NCBI GenBank assembly: GCA_030248135.1
Contig: JASANC010002298.1
Coordinates: 1 to 64,000, forward strand
DNA: 64,000 nucleotides
Direction of reading: 5' to 3'
Source of the DNA: Theristus sp. LFF4_11
Taxonomy: Eukaryota > Nematoda > Chromadorea > Monhysterida > Xyalidae
In this document: piece after piece, positions 1-12,421 of the stretch
Layout: each line of letters opens with the position of its first letter
How positions within the stretch are numbered: position 1 is the first letter of the stretch
The notes under the pieces: generated by a model
Databases searched by the model: none
Told to the model about the DNA's origin: nothing
What the model saw: only the letters and a program-made list of their open reading frames with translations
Made by a program: the position numbers and the translations under genes

Positions 1-312
1 GATAACTGACAAAAATTTATGCCGTGGCACAACATAATCGTTGTGCATTTGTAATTAAACGTACTCGCATGCCCGATTCATGTCAGTTTTGATTCCAAAG
101 TCTGACACTGATATCTGAAGTCAGTTTCGTTTTGTTTTTGGTCGTTCAAACCGCGACGAATATTCAAAAGGTGAAACATCCTGGTTTCGCAAAAGAACAC
201 GGCTGAACACCAACTGTTTGCTGTTGAATGCTGTTCGAATCTACGAACAAAGCCCACCACGAGCTGCCGAGTAACACTCAGTGTGCGTTTGCTGTAAAAT
301 GAACGAATCGCA

Positions 313-3300
313 ATGAGCGGTCGGTGCGCAGTGGGTGGCGAGCTGCCGGCTCAGCCTGCCTCACGCACGTTCTTCGTGTTCGCCGGTGTGCTCGCGGCGC
401 TGCACGCACTCAGCAGCGTGAGCGGCTTTGCCAACGGCAACACGCTGCAAATCGAGCTCGAACACAAACGCACGCACTCGCACGACTCCGCCACGGTGCC
501 CCTGAACGAGGTGCTGCCGTTGTCCGTGTCCGAGTTGCACGCGCAGCAGAAGTCAGCCGCCGTCCAGCAGGCGTCCGTCTCGCGAACGGTCGGCGTCGAG
601 AAGATCACGAAGATCGAAGTCGGCTTCAACTACATGGCGATCTTCACGAACACGACCGGCTTGGACGTCGACAAACTCGCGGTCGATCTTGATCTGACCA
701 ACCTCGAGAACGGACACAAGTTGCACCGGCGCTGGGATGGACTGTTGCTGCGGTTGACTTGGGGTGAGTCGGCAATAGCGGCGAATGTTCGTACATTGTA
801 TATCTTTTTTCTAGATCTGAGACATGTTTAGTGTTTGACACGGCAATTCAAACTTGCTGAAGTCCCTGAGAAGCGATAGAGTGTGCAAGGCAGTTTTGAA
901 TTGCCGCATCAAGCATGAAACAGTTTCTCTTTCAACGTCTGCAAACGCTCACTGAGTCGCAGAAGAAAGCAAAAAAATAACATTAGCACTAAAACACGAC
1001 TGATTGTAAGTGTGCATTTTCCGTTTCAGGTCGCTATGTTGTTGATGGTCTGCAATCTAACCAGTGGTTTGGCATCTTATTCAAATGCACCACCCAGCCT
1101 GACCCTGTGTTCGTTCACTCCGACTATCAAATCGTTCGAACGTTGATCCGGCCTGGAATCGTGCCAAATGACATCATCGAGACAGACTCGGTTGGTGATG
1201 CTCAAATGGAATATTGAATTTATCAGATTGTTCACAAATACAAACCATTTTGGTTGACATACACTTGCCTACGAGCGGCATCTGCATGGCCTCCACCTTG
1301 GGACATTTTTATGCCACACTGAGAGAACGGGGCTACTAAATGTGCAATTAAAGGTTACTAAATTCGCGCTCATGAGTTACATTGCAACATGTTTTAATAG
1401 CCGGTTTGGGTTTAAAACAGCGATGTGATCAATATTCGTCAAAGGTTTGTTTGAGAGTGCAGCGGATTCCTTGGACACGTGTTTACGGGAGAGTGTGCAA
1501 CATGGCCGTTGGTTTGCAGGCACTGGTGACCGAGTCTCAGCGTTCCTTGGTGACCCTGAGCGTGCGCACGAACGCCACCGATTTGTTTGACGTCGTCGTC
1601 CGCGGCGATCTGCTCTGCCACGCCAGTAACGCATCGAAGCTGCTACGATTGACTGACAAGAAACGGTTGCTGTGCTGTCCTGTACCTTTGAAAAGCCTGT
1701 GCTTGAGCTAAACTAATGGCTAAACCTACATATGTCTTGAAACCTAAGCCTCAACCTAAGAATGAGCCCAAGTCTTACGTCCAAGCCGAAGCCCGAGTCC
1801 AAATTCGCCTAAACCTGAGATAAAGTTTAAGCCTAAGCCTAAGCTTAATCCTACACCTGAGCCCAAGCCCAAATCTTAAGCCCAAACCAAAGCCTAAGCA
1901 TAAGCGTAAGTCGGCCTCAGCCTAAGCCTGAGCCTGATCCTAAATATCAAACGTAAGACCACGGTTGGTGTCTCTCTGTGTAAGAGAAAGAAACCCAATT
2001 CACTGTTATCACAGCCACGGCACGGTGGAGTTCGAACTTCGTCGGGTAATTCAGCGCAAAGAGAACAGCTCTGAGGTCTACGGCAAACTGATGGACGACA
2101 CTTGTCACAGGCTTGTGATCATTGTTTATTGACTGTTTTCCTTTTTATCTGAAATTCACCATCGTGGCCTGGGTGGTAGACCCGTGATCAAGCCCCGCCG
2201 AGGGATGTATAGGCACTTAATGACAGAGAAAACTCGATGGGCGACCTACACTCGATGGCGTTCTGTTTTTTATGGGTTAGCCTTGATTAAAAACATCGCC
2301 AAAAACGACTGTTTGTTCGAAAGGATTTTGATTTTTTATTTGTACATTTTTCAAAACTTGAAAACAAACAGACTATGTTGGAGTATTTGGTTGGAGGCGC
2401 ACGTTGATCAAAGCCGCTATGAATATCGCAGCAACTGCACGCACGTCGAAAACACTGAACTGCAGGTACTAAACGTTTTGAACATTTCAATGCAATTTCA
2501 TTTCTCAAAACACAGAATCTAGTTTTCAATAAAACCATCCTGAATAAACCTGAATAACGCAGGAGAACAGCAAAAGGGGGTTGTAAAACGAGGCAAACCA
2601 TGGAAAGAATGGTTTTCAGTTGAGCTGTAATTTGAGCTGGAAAGCAACGTTGCTGCATCCGTGCAGGTCTCGCTGCGGCGCATGGTTGGTGTGCGTGCGC
2701 GCGGCGACCGCGTCACCATCATCACCAACTACTCGTCCCCAATCCCCGAGGGCGACGCAGACGTCATTGTGAACATTCGCGAGTTGGCTGCCGAGACGGA
2801 CGAAGCGATGCTGACAACGCCGCGCAGTCATACGGTCACCACTGACCACCACTGCACTTTTGCACTGTTTGTCAAAGACTAACTGGTGAAGTCCAGTCAG
2901 TTGGCGTGTATGATGCATTGTAACAGTGTGCTTTTATAACTTGCTGCAAACCAATTATTTTCACCATTGTTTTTTTTATTTCACTTCAGCATTCGTCTGA
3001 CGACGGCGACCAACAAGAGCGGACCGGAGTGGACGTGTCATCATCATCGATGCAGGGCGCAAAGGCGTTGGCAAAGAAACAGCAGAAAAAAACAGTGAGC
3101 AGCGCCACGCCACGGCCACCGATTGACATCACCAGCACGTTCGATCCGCAACAGGAGAACTTTACGGTGCCGGGACTCACGAAGAACGCTTGGTATGCCA
3201 GTTTTTCGGTAAATCTGACAACGCACTCGGTCACAAATGCGCGGTCAAAAAGAAGCAAGCACACGCACGCACCGTTTTGCACGCGCACTGTTGTTTCTGG

Positions 3301-4373
3301 CAATGTTATCGTTCGAGCGTGCAGGTACGTGCTGAACTACACGTATGCCGTGAGGCAGCCGCTCGAGTACACCGACTTCCGTGTGGAAGTGTTCCGCATC
3401 ACGGACGCACCGAGGCAGCCCGGGCATCCGATCGACCCAGACAAGCCGGACAGCTACGAGTACGACTACTTGGAAACGCCTGCAGCCGCCGGTGCGTTTG
3501 CTGCTTGTTTCACTGTGTCATTTCCGACGTTTTCGACGTACACAGAATCATCACATTAAACATTGTATTCCGGAACAAGTGATATGACACCCAGGTAAGC
3601 AGACAATGTGTGCGACGCACACGCACACTGTAGATACATGCAGGTCTACCGGTCACTATGTAGGTTTGCATACGAATGGAGCCGGCACGGCACCTCAAGG
3701 GCCACACAGTGCAGCAGGTCACGTGCAGCCACGTCGTGCCCTCACCGACCCGTACCACATCGACTTCCGCATCGGCAACAACATGCTGAATCTGGTGCTG
3801 CAACGCACCAGGGCACTCGCTGCATACAACGTCACCGCGCGACTCTTGCCATTCTGCGGCGAAGACGGAAATGAAATCATTCTCAATCCTGGTAAACGGA
3901 GACTTCATTTGATTGTAGTGATTGCTGTGAATTGTTAGAACACTAACACAACCACAATTGTCTTGTTTCACATTGTGTGTGCAGAACAACAGCAGATTAT
4001 AAATGTTGATGCAGGCAACGAAACGGAGTGGGTGATCAACATCACGCAGGCGCGCATGCTGTTGGAGGCAGCTGTTCAGCGGCGTGCCAGGCTGCAAACT
4101 GTGAATGAAACGAGCGATCTCGCGTCGCACGACAACCAGCAGAAGTTCTTGAAATTCGAGTTTGATAAAAACTGCGAGCAGATTTGCTGGAACTACGAGA
4201 TGACGCTGCCGGAAATTGGCGCTTCGCAAAACATCAACGAGAAATGTCGGCGATTTGAGGACTTTTGGAACGAGTTCTTACAGCAGAGAGGCGAGGCCAA
4301 CTGTCGCGAGTGCAGTCGTGCGTGCGCGCTTGCCGCAACAGTCGCTGTTATTGTTTTCCTTTTCTTGCGGTAA
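313..4373 (+). CDS. Predicted type I membrane protein with fibronectin-III-like segments
   Basis: Multi-exon plus-strand gene of unrecognised family. Likely coding segments: 313-763, 1030-about 1194, 1520-about 1681, 2015-about 2101, about 2371-2465, 2667-about 2830, 2990-about 3559 (possibly with an internal intron), about 3641 or 3731-3891, and 3985-4373. The first exon starts with ATG and has a hydrophobic stretch at about residues 19-37 that looks like a signal peptide or anchor. The last exon ends in a hydrophobic segment (LAATVAVIVFLFLR) just before the stop, as in a C-terminal membrane anchor. Segments around W-x-x-GRYVVDGL and FTVPGLTKNAWY resemble fibronectin-III strands. Several N-x-S/T sites fit an extracellular protein. 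The 3891/3985 junction joins in phase 1. An AATAAA lies about 80 bases after the stop. Codons are GC-rich against AT-rich introns. The middle exon borders are approximate and the fibronectin assignment is tentative. Confidence 0.6.
1722..1950. repeat. Degenerate CCTAAG (TTAGGC-type) interstitial telomere-like repeat
   Basis: About 230 bases of imperfect hexamers of the form CCTAAG, CCTGAG and CCCAAG, in an intron of the 313-4373 gene. Read on the other strand the core is CTTAGG, a rotation of TTAGGC, which is the known telomere repeat of many nematodes. The copies are heavily diverged, so this would be an old interstitial tract or a chance simple repeat. Confidence 0.6.
2162..2310 (+). repeat. 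tRNA-like SINE, copy 1
   Basis: The stretch begins with GTGGCCTGGGTGGTAGAC, resembling a tRNA A-box region, followed by a segment ending in GCCCCGCCGAGGGATG and a tRNA-unrelated body (CACTTAATGACAGA, AAACTCGATGGGC, GGCGTTCTGTT, GGGTTAG). The same blocks occur in the same order on the minus strand at 56222-56035. Two unlinked copies with a tRNA-like head indicate a short interspersed element. It lies in an intron of the 313-4373 gene. Confidence 0.6.
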
Positions 4374-4459
4374 AGTCACATTCAAATCATCACTAAATAG
4401 TGATCACGTTCTGGTTCTGCGGTTGTAGTGAAACAGTAAAGAAAAATTCATCAATAAAG

Positions 4460-5315
4460 TGAGATCGCGGAAACAGCAATTTCCTTTACGTCATTTTATT
4501 CAACACCTCGCTGTCGATTTTTTTCTCGCCATATGATACATTCTTTGATCACGTGAGTTGTGGTTTTTACCACGATGTTTTCGAATTTTTGTTGTTGATA
4601 TAAAATTGCTTTTTATGTTTTTACGTATTTGTGACACTTAAAAACAAAAACTTCCTTTCCATTGCGTAATTGCAAAAAAAACTGTACGCTTATTCATTCA
4701 TGCGTGTAATTTCTAACCAGACTTTTGTTCTCATTACTCTACATTTCGAAGCAGGACAATTCAAAAACTTGAATATGCGCCAAGTAACCACACACACACA
4801 CACTAGATATCTATAGAATGATGCAGCTGCAGTGACAATGTTTTCAAAAACCAGTGCTAACTTTTTTTAGCCCACTAGTATCGACAACGTTTATATGAAA
4901 TAAACTATTTGAAAGCACTATGTAGCGCAGTCCTTTGTAGCGTGTAATAAAAGTTTTGTTTACGGAGTAAGCTCGTAAGCTTTTCGCGCGTTGCATTGGA
5001 GAAAGGTACGTGTTTGTAGCAGAGCGTACTCCGGCGAAAGCTGAACCGCATAATGCAGCGCGACATTTTTGCCATTGGCAAGTTTTCAACGTGCAGCCAT
5101 ACATTTTTCAGTGAGCTAACCGAGTGCCATGCCAAGTCACGCTTGGAGCACGAGTCAACGCGCATTTTTGAGTTATGAGAGTTTCCAACAAAGCTAGAAC
5201 TTTTGTGCTACAGTGTACTTCAAGGATTTTACCTTCAGCCGTTTTGCCTGTGTGCCTTTTCTGTCTAAACGTTGTTCAGTCCATTCGTTTTCAGTGTTTT
5301 CGTGTGTTCCGACCG
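4460..5315. other. Intergenic spacer
   Basis: AT-rich spacer between the end of the fibronectin-like gene and the F-box-like gene. It holds a short CA microsatellite near 4790-4803. I see no convincing exon. A transcription start for the next gene is expected here but no element is distinctive enough to call. Confidence 0.5.
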
Positions 5316-8300
5316 ATGTCAGCGGCCGTGGAGCGGGTGCCGCTTGAGCAGCTTGCGTGTCTGTTCAACCGCGTGCACGACATTCGCAGCAAGGCACGTC
5401 TGCGCGCGGTCAACCGTCGATTTCGCGCTGCACTCGACCACTCTGCCGCATGGCAACACGTCCGACGAATACGGGTGGCGTTTCTCGGTGCAGCAGAAAA
5501 AAATTTACAGTTGCACTAGAAAAGAAGCGGCTGGCAATTCTTGGTTGCTGTTGTAGTAGTTTGCCGGTTAGTTGCGGGTCAGTCCCTCAGCGGTAGATCC
5601 AGTGCCTCCGCCACTTGCACTGGCTGCTCCCACAGGCAGGGTGTTTCCTCCCACCCCCAAAATTTTTTGATGCGATTTCAGGGGCTGAAACCGGGACCAA
5701 AAGGGGGTTTTCGGGTACGCTGAGTTTAAAAATCTTATTTACAAGTTTCCCCGACGCTTCTACTGTGCCCTAAACGCGTATGCCATGGGGATGAGGAGGT
5801 AAAATTCTTTGATAATCAATTTTAAATGAAAAAACGCGCCACAAGGAACCTGAAATCTTGTTACAAATACAAATCGAGGTCGCTGAGTCTGAATATGACG
5901 TTTATTTTTTATACGAATTACTCCGCGCCCTAAAAACGGCCTCTATAGGGACGGAAAGGAAAAAAATTAAAAAAATCGGAAACTAGCCAAAAAAACTGAA
6001 AACTAAGCCATAAACACAAATCGAAGTCGCTGAGTCCGAATATGACGTTTATTTTGACATACAAATTACTCCGCACCCTAAAAACGGCCTCTATAGGGAC
6101 GAAAAGGAAAAAAATGAAAAAATCGGAAACTAGTCAAAAAAATCTGAAAACTAAGCCATAAACACAAATCGAGGTTGCTGAGTCCGAATATAACGTTTCT
6201 TTTGACATACAAATTACTCCGCACCATAAAAACAGCCTCTATAGGGACGAAAAGGAAAAAAATTGAAAAAATCGGAAACTAGCCAAAAAAATCTGAAAAC
6301 TAAGCCATGAACACAAATCGAGGTCGCTGAATATGACGTTTATTTTGCTATACGAATTACACTGCACCCCAAAAAAACAACCACTATAGGGACAAAAAGA
6401 GAAAAAATCGGAAACTAGTCAAAAAAATCTGAAAACTGAGCCATAAATACAAATCGAGGCCGCTGAGTCCGAATATGAAGTTTATTTTACTATACCAATT
6501 ATTCCGCACCCTAAAAACGGCTCCTGTAGGGACGAAAAAAAATCAAAAAAATTGGAAACTAGACAAAAAATTTGAAAACTGAGCCATAAACACAAATCGA
6601 GGTCTCTGAGTCTGAATATGACGTTTATTTGGCCATACGGATTACTTTGCACCCTAAAAACAACTTCTATAGGAACGAAAAAGAAAAAAAATCAAAAAAA
6701 TCGGAAACTAAAAACTTCGAAAACTGAGCCATAAACACAAATCAAAATCGCTGAGTCCGAATATGACGTTTATTTTGCTATACGAATTACTCCGCACCCT
6801 AAAACGGCTTCTATAGGGACGAAAAGGAAAAAAATCTATTCGGACTCAGCGACCTCGATTTGTGTTTATGGCTTAGTTTTCAGATTTTTTTTGAATAGTT
6901 TCTGATTTTTTTCAATTTTTTTCCTTTTCGTCCCTATAGAGGCCGTTTTTAGGGTGCGGAGCAAAAATAAACGTCATATTCGGACTCAGCGACTTCGATT
7001 TGTATTTGTAACAAGATTTCAGGTTCCTTGTGGCGCGTTTTTTTATTTAAAATTGATTATCAAGGAATTTTACCTCCTCATCCCCATGGCATACGCGTTT
7101 AGGGCACAGTTGAAGCGTCGGGGAAACTTGTAAATAACATTTTTGAACTCAGCGTACCCGAAAACCCCCCTTTGGTCCCGGTTTCAGCCCCTGAAATCGC
7201 AACAAAAAATTTTGAGGGTGGGAGGAAACACCCTGCCCACAGGTTCCGCGCGACGACGTCGAGGGCTCGAACCGGGCGCGACAAGATGTGGCGCAGAAGA
7301 CGTGAATAGAATAGACAAGACACGACAAGACATGAATAGAAGAGCAACAAACGCTGATTATTGGTGTTTTTCAACATTATTCATGAGTTTGATCAGCGTG
7401 TTTGAAGATTCAAGCCACCACGCTTGCAGCGAACGCAGTCCACATTAACGACACCGCACTGCCAAGGGACGAGAGCGCCATGCATCAGCTGCGGTTCGCG
7501 TTGTCGCGTTGTGCCGCGCTGCTCCAGTTGCACCTTGACCTGCGGCACGTCGCAGCCGACCAGTGGCTAGAGTTCGTGTTTGCCGATCAACTGACCGCCG
7601 ACAGCAGCGTCATCCACTGTCGCAAGTTCACACACCTTTGCGAGTGTCTGCTCAGTGTGTCCGTGCTGTCCGGTGCAACGTGCAAACTCGTGTCGCATCT
7701 GGCAAAACTGTTTCAGTAAGTTTCTTTAGCGGAACGCCATGATTTCACAAAGAATAGTTCATCGATTTTAATTTCGGTCTGCGGCAGAGCATCAAATTAT
7801 TGCAGTGATCTTGGCACTCACTGAAAACCTTTTGCTGCAAAGCTTGGCACTGAATTGATTCGCATTCGAAAGATTCGTTATCAAACTGTGCTACACTGTA
7901 GCAACAGTTTCTCAATGGTTCACTGCTTCCAACAATTCCTACTGACAAACTTGCAGCCACCAAAACCTCCAGTTGCTCGTCGACGCATCGCCAGCGAGTG
8001 GTGCGTCCGTGCTGACGTCTCTAATGAGTGAACTGCAGCAATGCAGCACGCTGAGTGCACTCACACTGTGTCTCTATCGACCTATTCCGTCGTCGATACA
8101 TTCTGCACTGAAATCAGCACTGAGAAACAAAGCGCAACTGAAGCGTCTCAACATCTTCCACGTTAGCCATTGCGGACGCACTGCCACTGACGCGCAATCG
8201 CCGAACGAACCTGAACAATGTACCATCCGCAAGCCCCCTGTCACCCAAGGAACAAATTTCGGTGCAATAAAAACAAACCAATATCCGCGATCATGAACCA

Positions 8301-11300
8301 AGACGGTAATTTACAAGAGCTTGTCAACAAATATCCAAGCACATTTTGTACACATGCATGCAACTCCATTCGTTGTGGTGTTTGCGCCTCAATTAAATCT
8401 ACCAACACGATAACAGATTCTACCACGAAGGCAATATTCAACACTAACATCTACAAAAATCATGATTGTTCACAAAAAAATGTTGTCTATTGCTTATCTT
8501 GCAATCTTTGCGATATGAAATACGTTGGCGAAACTACACAACCCCTACGAACAAGATTCAGTCAACACAGAAGAAATGTGCAACACAACAAGATGAACAC
8601 TCTCCTGGTGAAACACTTCAATTCAAACGGACATAGCTATGAAAACATGAAAATATGCATATTAAATGACATCCCACAAAAACATGATACTGACAAAAAG
8701 AGTTTTCTTCGTCAATGTGAATTGACGTGGATCAAACTTTTGAACACTGCATATCCATTTGGCCTAAACGACAACATTAAAGGATACGGTAACATTCGAG
8801 AATACCCCACAAAGGCACTTACTTCTCAACACCCTTACTTTTCATTTAAAACAATGAGACGACGAAGAAGCCATGGCAAAAAACAAAAAAAGAGAAAGCC
8901 AACAGATACACAACTTATCGAAAAAGTGACCAAAATTGTAGCCGAAAATAACAAACATTCTCAAACACATTACCTCTTAAACAACTGTTCTCTCAAAACT
9001 TTGAAAACAGCAGTTAAAATGATTGAAGCCAACCCCAACATTGACGCAATAGTAAAGCTTCTTATTATTGCATTCGCAGCTGGACGTTTTGATACACTAA
9101 AGAAACCTTCAAACCAACACGAACCTAAAGACATCATCACAATTAAATACAAAAATCATGCTTATGGCCACATACACATCAACAAAATGTTAAACAATAC
9201 TCAAACCAAGAGTCTCCTACCAATAAATCCTAATACAACACGCAAAGTCATGATAGCATATAAGTACAATAATAATGTTGGACTAAAAATCAAGAATTAC
9301 AATTCAGAACTAAAAAAATTAAATCACATACAGCTAATAAACATAATGAATACAAAATGCGACTGCAATAATTCTACCTTTAACTATCAACCCTTTCAAC
9401 ATGTTATAACTGGCGACAACAATGTTTGTGATAATATTGAATTACAGAAACTTTTAAACAAAGGCTCAAAAATGAAAATCGCTGAACGAACTTCACATAA
9501 AGACATGCTGGAAGATTTTACCAGCAGTATCGACAATTATATAACCAGATTGTCACAACGTCATAACCTAAATTTCTCACAGTTTGCACAATTCAGAAAA
9601 CATGTTCTCTCAGGTATAAAAAACAAATTTTCACAAAAGATTTGTCCACACATTGGAACATAAATTACTCAACACTAGAGCAGCAAATACAAGGTCTACA
9701 CAAAAAATTCATTGTCACAGATATTGATAAAGCATCCAACAACTACGGCTTCACTTGCAAAAAACTATACATGACAGTAATGATGAATGAAATGGGTATG
9801 AAAATCCACAACAACCAAATCTCAACAAAAGGCAATGAAACTTATCATCTATGTTCAGAAAATGAAAAGGATATTATTGCTAAACACAAAAAATGACACT
9901 CAGCTTCGGTTTACCCTGGTCCACAGACCATGAACACATTCCACAACTGTATGCTATTCCAAAATTACACAAGACACCGTATAAGTTTCGGTTCATATCT
10001 GGCAGCAAAAAATCTTCCATGAAACCGCTTTCTGAACTCTTACTGATTATCCTAAAAAAATTACGCACACATTTTAAAAATTACTGCAAAATAGCTGAAA
10101 ACCTATCAGGTCACCAACTTTATTGGTCAATTGATAACAACGAAAAAATATTGAACGATATAAAACAAAGAAATATAAACCCACATCGCCTCACTGCATA
10201 TGACTTCACCACGCTGTACACTAAATTGCCTCACAACATAATTATTAAAAACATGCTATCCCTTGTGGACTTATTATTTAGAAACAGTGGTAAACGTTTT
10301 CTAGCTATCAACAAAAATATTGAATATGCAAAGCCATATTACACTGACAATATTGCGCACAAAAAATGCTACTTCTTCACACCTCAAGACATAAAGCAAC
10401 TAATCATTTGCAATATTTCAGAAACTCACGTGTGTTTTTCTAAATTTGTATTTAAACAAATAAACGGAATTGGGATGGGTGCCAATGCTTCTCCACTACT
10501 AGCAGATTTAACACTTAGCAAAATGGAGTACGACTTTTTACAACAACACAAAATCCCCAAACACTCCAAAACGTTAGTATACAGATATATTGATGACATC
10601 CTGGTGATCAATATGGACCTAGAACCTATCAGAAACCTTTTATATCCACCAGAATTAGAATTAAATAGAGACGACCCTACTGATACCGGAAACTAAACTA
10701 CCTAGATCTGAAATTACATTAGAACAAAGATACATTCAACTTTACAATAAGACAAGAGATTATCGTTTCAAAGTTATCCGTGCATGCTCTGTTTACTGCA
10801 CTGTCAATGAAAAAACAATTATGGCAACATTATGAGTCAAGCAACACGATTTGCAAGAATAGTCACGACTTCACGATTTTAACAAAAATTTGAAAGTTCT
10901 ATGTAATGATATAACCTAATGGGAACGACAACAAGATATTCTACAAAGAATTATGAAAGGCTAGGTAAAAATCGGCCCCTAATTTGGAATACGGTGTCAT
11001 GACCAAATCTATGTCATAAATAACATTATCAAAGAGTTACTTTGAATTTTTCTTTTTTCTCTTTAAACTACAGTATTCTATGCTCTTCACCAAGTTTAAA
11101 CCTGTTTTATTAGCTAAACTACTTTTCTTTTCAAACTAAACTTTTTTCTGTTAGTTGGTTCACACACAAAGTTTTTACAAGTTTCTTACTAAACTACTCT
11201 TTTCTATCTTGCTAAACCATTGTTTTCTGCTTCGCCATTAGTCTATATATAACTGAACTATCCCAGTAGTCTAACATCCTTTACTTTTTATTTTTCTTGG

Positions 11301-12325
11301 TTCTACTAGTTCAGTTTTGCTCTTCGTTTATGCTGGTAGTTGGCTCGATTATGGTATCCAGCGACGAAAGTTCCGCTGCTTCGCTCCATACGGCTGAAGA
11401 TGGTCGTACCACGAGGAAACGGAAACGAGCGACCGACAACGACGTAAGTGACCACACAAACAACACCTCAGTTTTTCCTTTTTTCTACCTTAACCCCATA
11501 ATTTTGAGTGAGTTAGGGCTGTAATTTTAAGCTGCTTCTTACGGTGATACGCTGATGACCTTGGTACACCTGTACCGAAGGATGGCTTTTGCCATGGGTG
11601 GCCGTAAGAAGATTCAAAACCTGTACGTAACTTAATCACCCGAAACAGGTTAGGTAAGTAAGCTTGAGTTTAGAAATATAGTTGGGTGGGCTCCCATTTT
11701 GCAATATAGTTAATGTCTCAACGAAACGGTGCTATCGATCATAACCGAATGCAATTTCAGTCTTGCCGAATTCTCGCTTCCGTCCAGCCGTGGTATGCTT
11801 GCATTTCTGAACGCGTGTCCAAGTTCAGTTTTTGCGCAACTAGAGGTTTTGCATCTACCAGAATGCAGTGAACTGACGGGCGGCCAATTGGTTGCCTGTC
11901 TGAAAACATGCCTGCGTAAGACCACTGAGCGGCTGCACTCAATCGAAGAGACGACCAAATCCATTTATTACCGGCAAGATCAAGTTTCATCGAACATTCA
12001 ACCGCCGAGTTCACAATGCACATTATCGGACGGGGAATTTCTGGATTTGTGTCAGTTTCTGCTGAGAAACACTTGCCACCGACAACAAAGCCTCCGATTG
12101 GTGCTTCGACGGTGGCTGGATCAATCAACGCTTTTGCTAGTCGACAGCTACATTCGAGAAAAGAACAGTGATGAAAATCAGCAAGATCATGAACGCACAA
12201 TGGCAACGGCGCCACAAACAGAGCACTTCTTTTTGCATTATCGACGATTGCAAGGTACTGGCGGTCTTGCGGTTCATTTGACAAACTGTCGTGCGGCAAT
12301 TGAAATTGTTTTGTTCGGTTCATAG
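5316..12325 (+). CDS. F-box / leucine-rich-repeat-like protein, interrupted by transposons
   Basis: The first exon (about 5316-5487) encodes VPLEQLACLFNRVHDIRSKA..AVNRRFRAAL, the spacing of an F-box. Splicing at TTTCTC-G|gtgcag to an exon at 7430-7715 and then 7957-about 8161 keeps frame (phases 1 and 2) and gives leucine-rich text (CAALLQLHLDLRH, LSALTLCLYRP, LKRLNIFHV) typical of LRR strands. A further exon ending at 11443 (gtaagt donor) is Ser-rich with a basic RKRKR cluster. The last part, about 11760-12325, includes another LRR-like unit (FAQLEVLHLPECSELTG). F-box/LRR proteins usually recruit substrates to SCF ubiquitin ligases; that role is family knowledge only. The intron after 5487 carries a foldback transposon and the region after about 8215 a retroelement. 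Whether the gene is still functional, and whether the last exons belong to it, is not certain. Confidence 0.5.
5637..7235. mobile_element. Non-autonomous foldback DNA transposon, hAT-like ends
   Basis: The element starts CAGGGTGTTTCCTCCCAC and ends with the exact inverse. The inverted arms continue for over 100 bases, with the deeper sequence near 5820-5840 mirrored near 7030-7050. Both sides are flanked by CCCACAGG (5629-5636 and 7236-7243), an 8-bp target duplication. Inside, a unit of about 150 bases (core GAATATGACGTTTATTTT and CTATAGGGACGAAAAGG) is repeated about six or seven times directly from about 5870, then appears inverted after about 6836. No transposase is visible. An 8-bp duplication with CAGGG ends fits the hAT superfamily. 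It lies in an intron of the F-box-like gene. Confidence 0.8.
8216..11000 (+). mobile_element. Penelope-like retroelement with N-terminal GIY-YIG (Naiad/Chlamys-type), degenerate
   Basis: The first frame (about 8218-9663) has a Cys-rich motif CTHACNSIRCGVC followed by a GIY-YIG nuclease-like block (NVVYCLSCNLCDMKYVGETT, R..QHRRNVQ, HFNSNGHSYENM, LTWIKLLNTAYPFGLN). The reverse transcriptase follows downstream: VTDIDKASNNYGF (about 9720), IPKLHK and FRFISG (about 9958-10000), AYDFTTLYTKLP, GIGMGANASPLLADL and YRYIDDIL (to about 10610). Remnants such as NYLDL and SQATRFARIVTT continue in other frames to about 11000. Canonical Penelope elements carry GIY-YIG after the RT; this order matches the permuted clade described as Naiad/Chlamys. 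The coding sequence moves through three frames (breaks near 9640, 9895 and 10690), so this copy is inactive. The ends are not precisely defined. Confidence 0.85.
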
Positions 12326-12421
12326 TTTGGCAAAACGTTACAAAGTTCATACAATTATAATGGTTGACATTTTTCCACTGTACAACTGATCATTTAAAAA
12401 AAAGTTAAAAAATCAGTCAGC

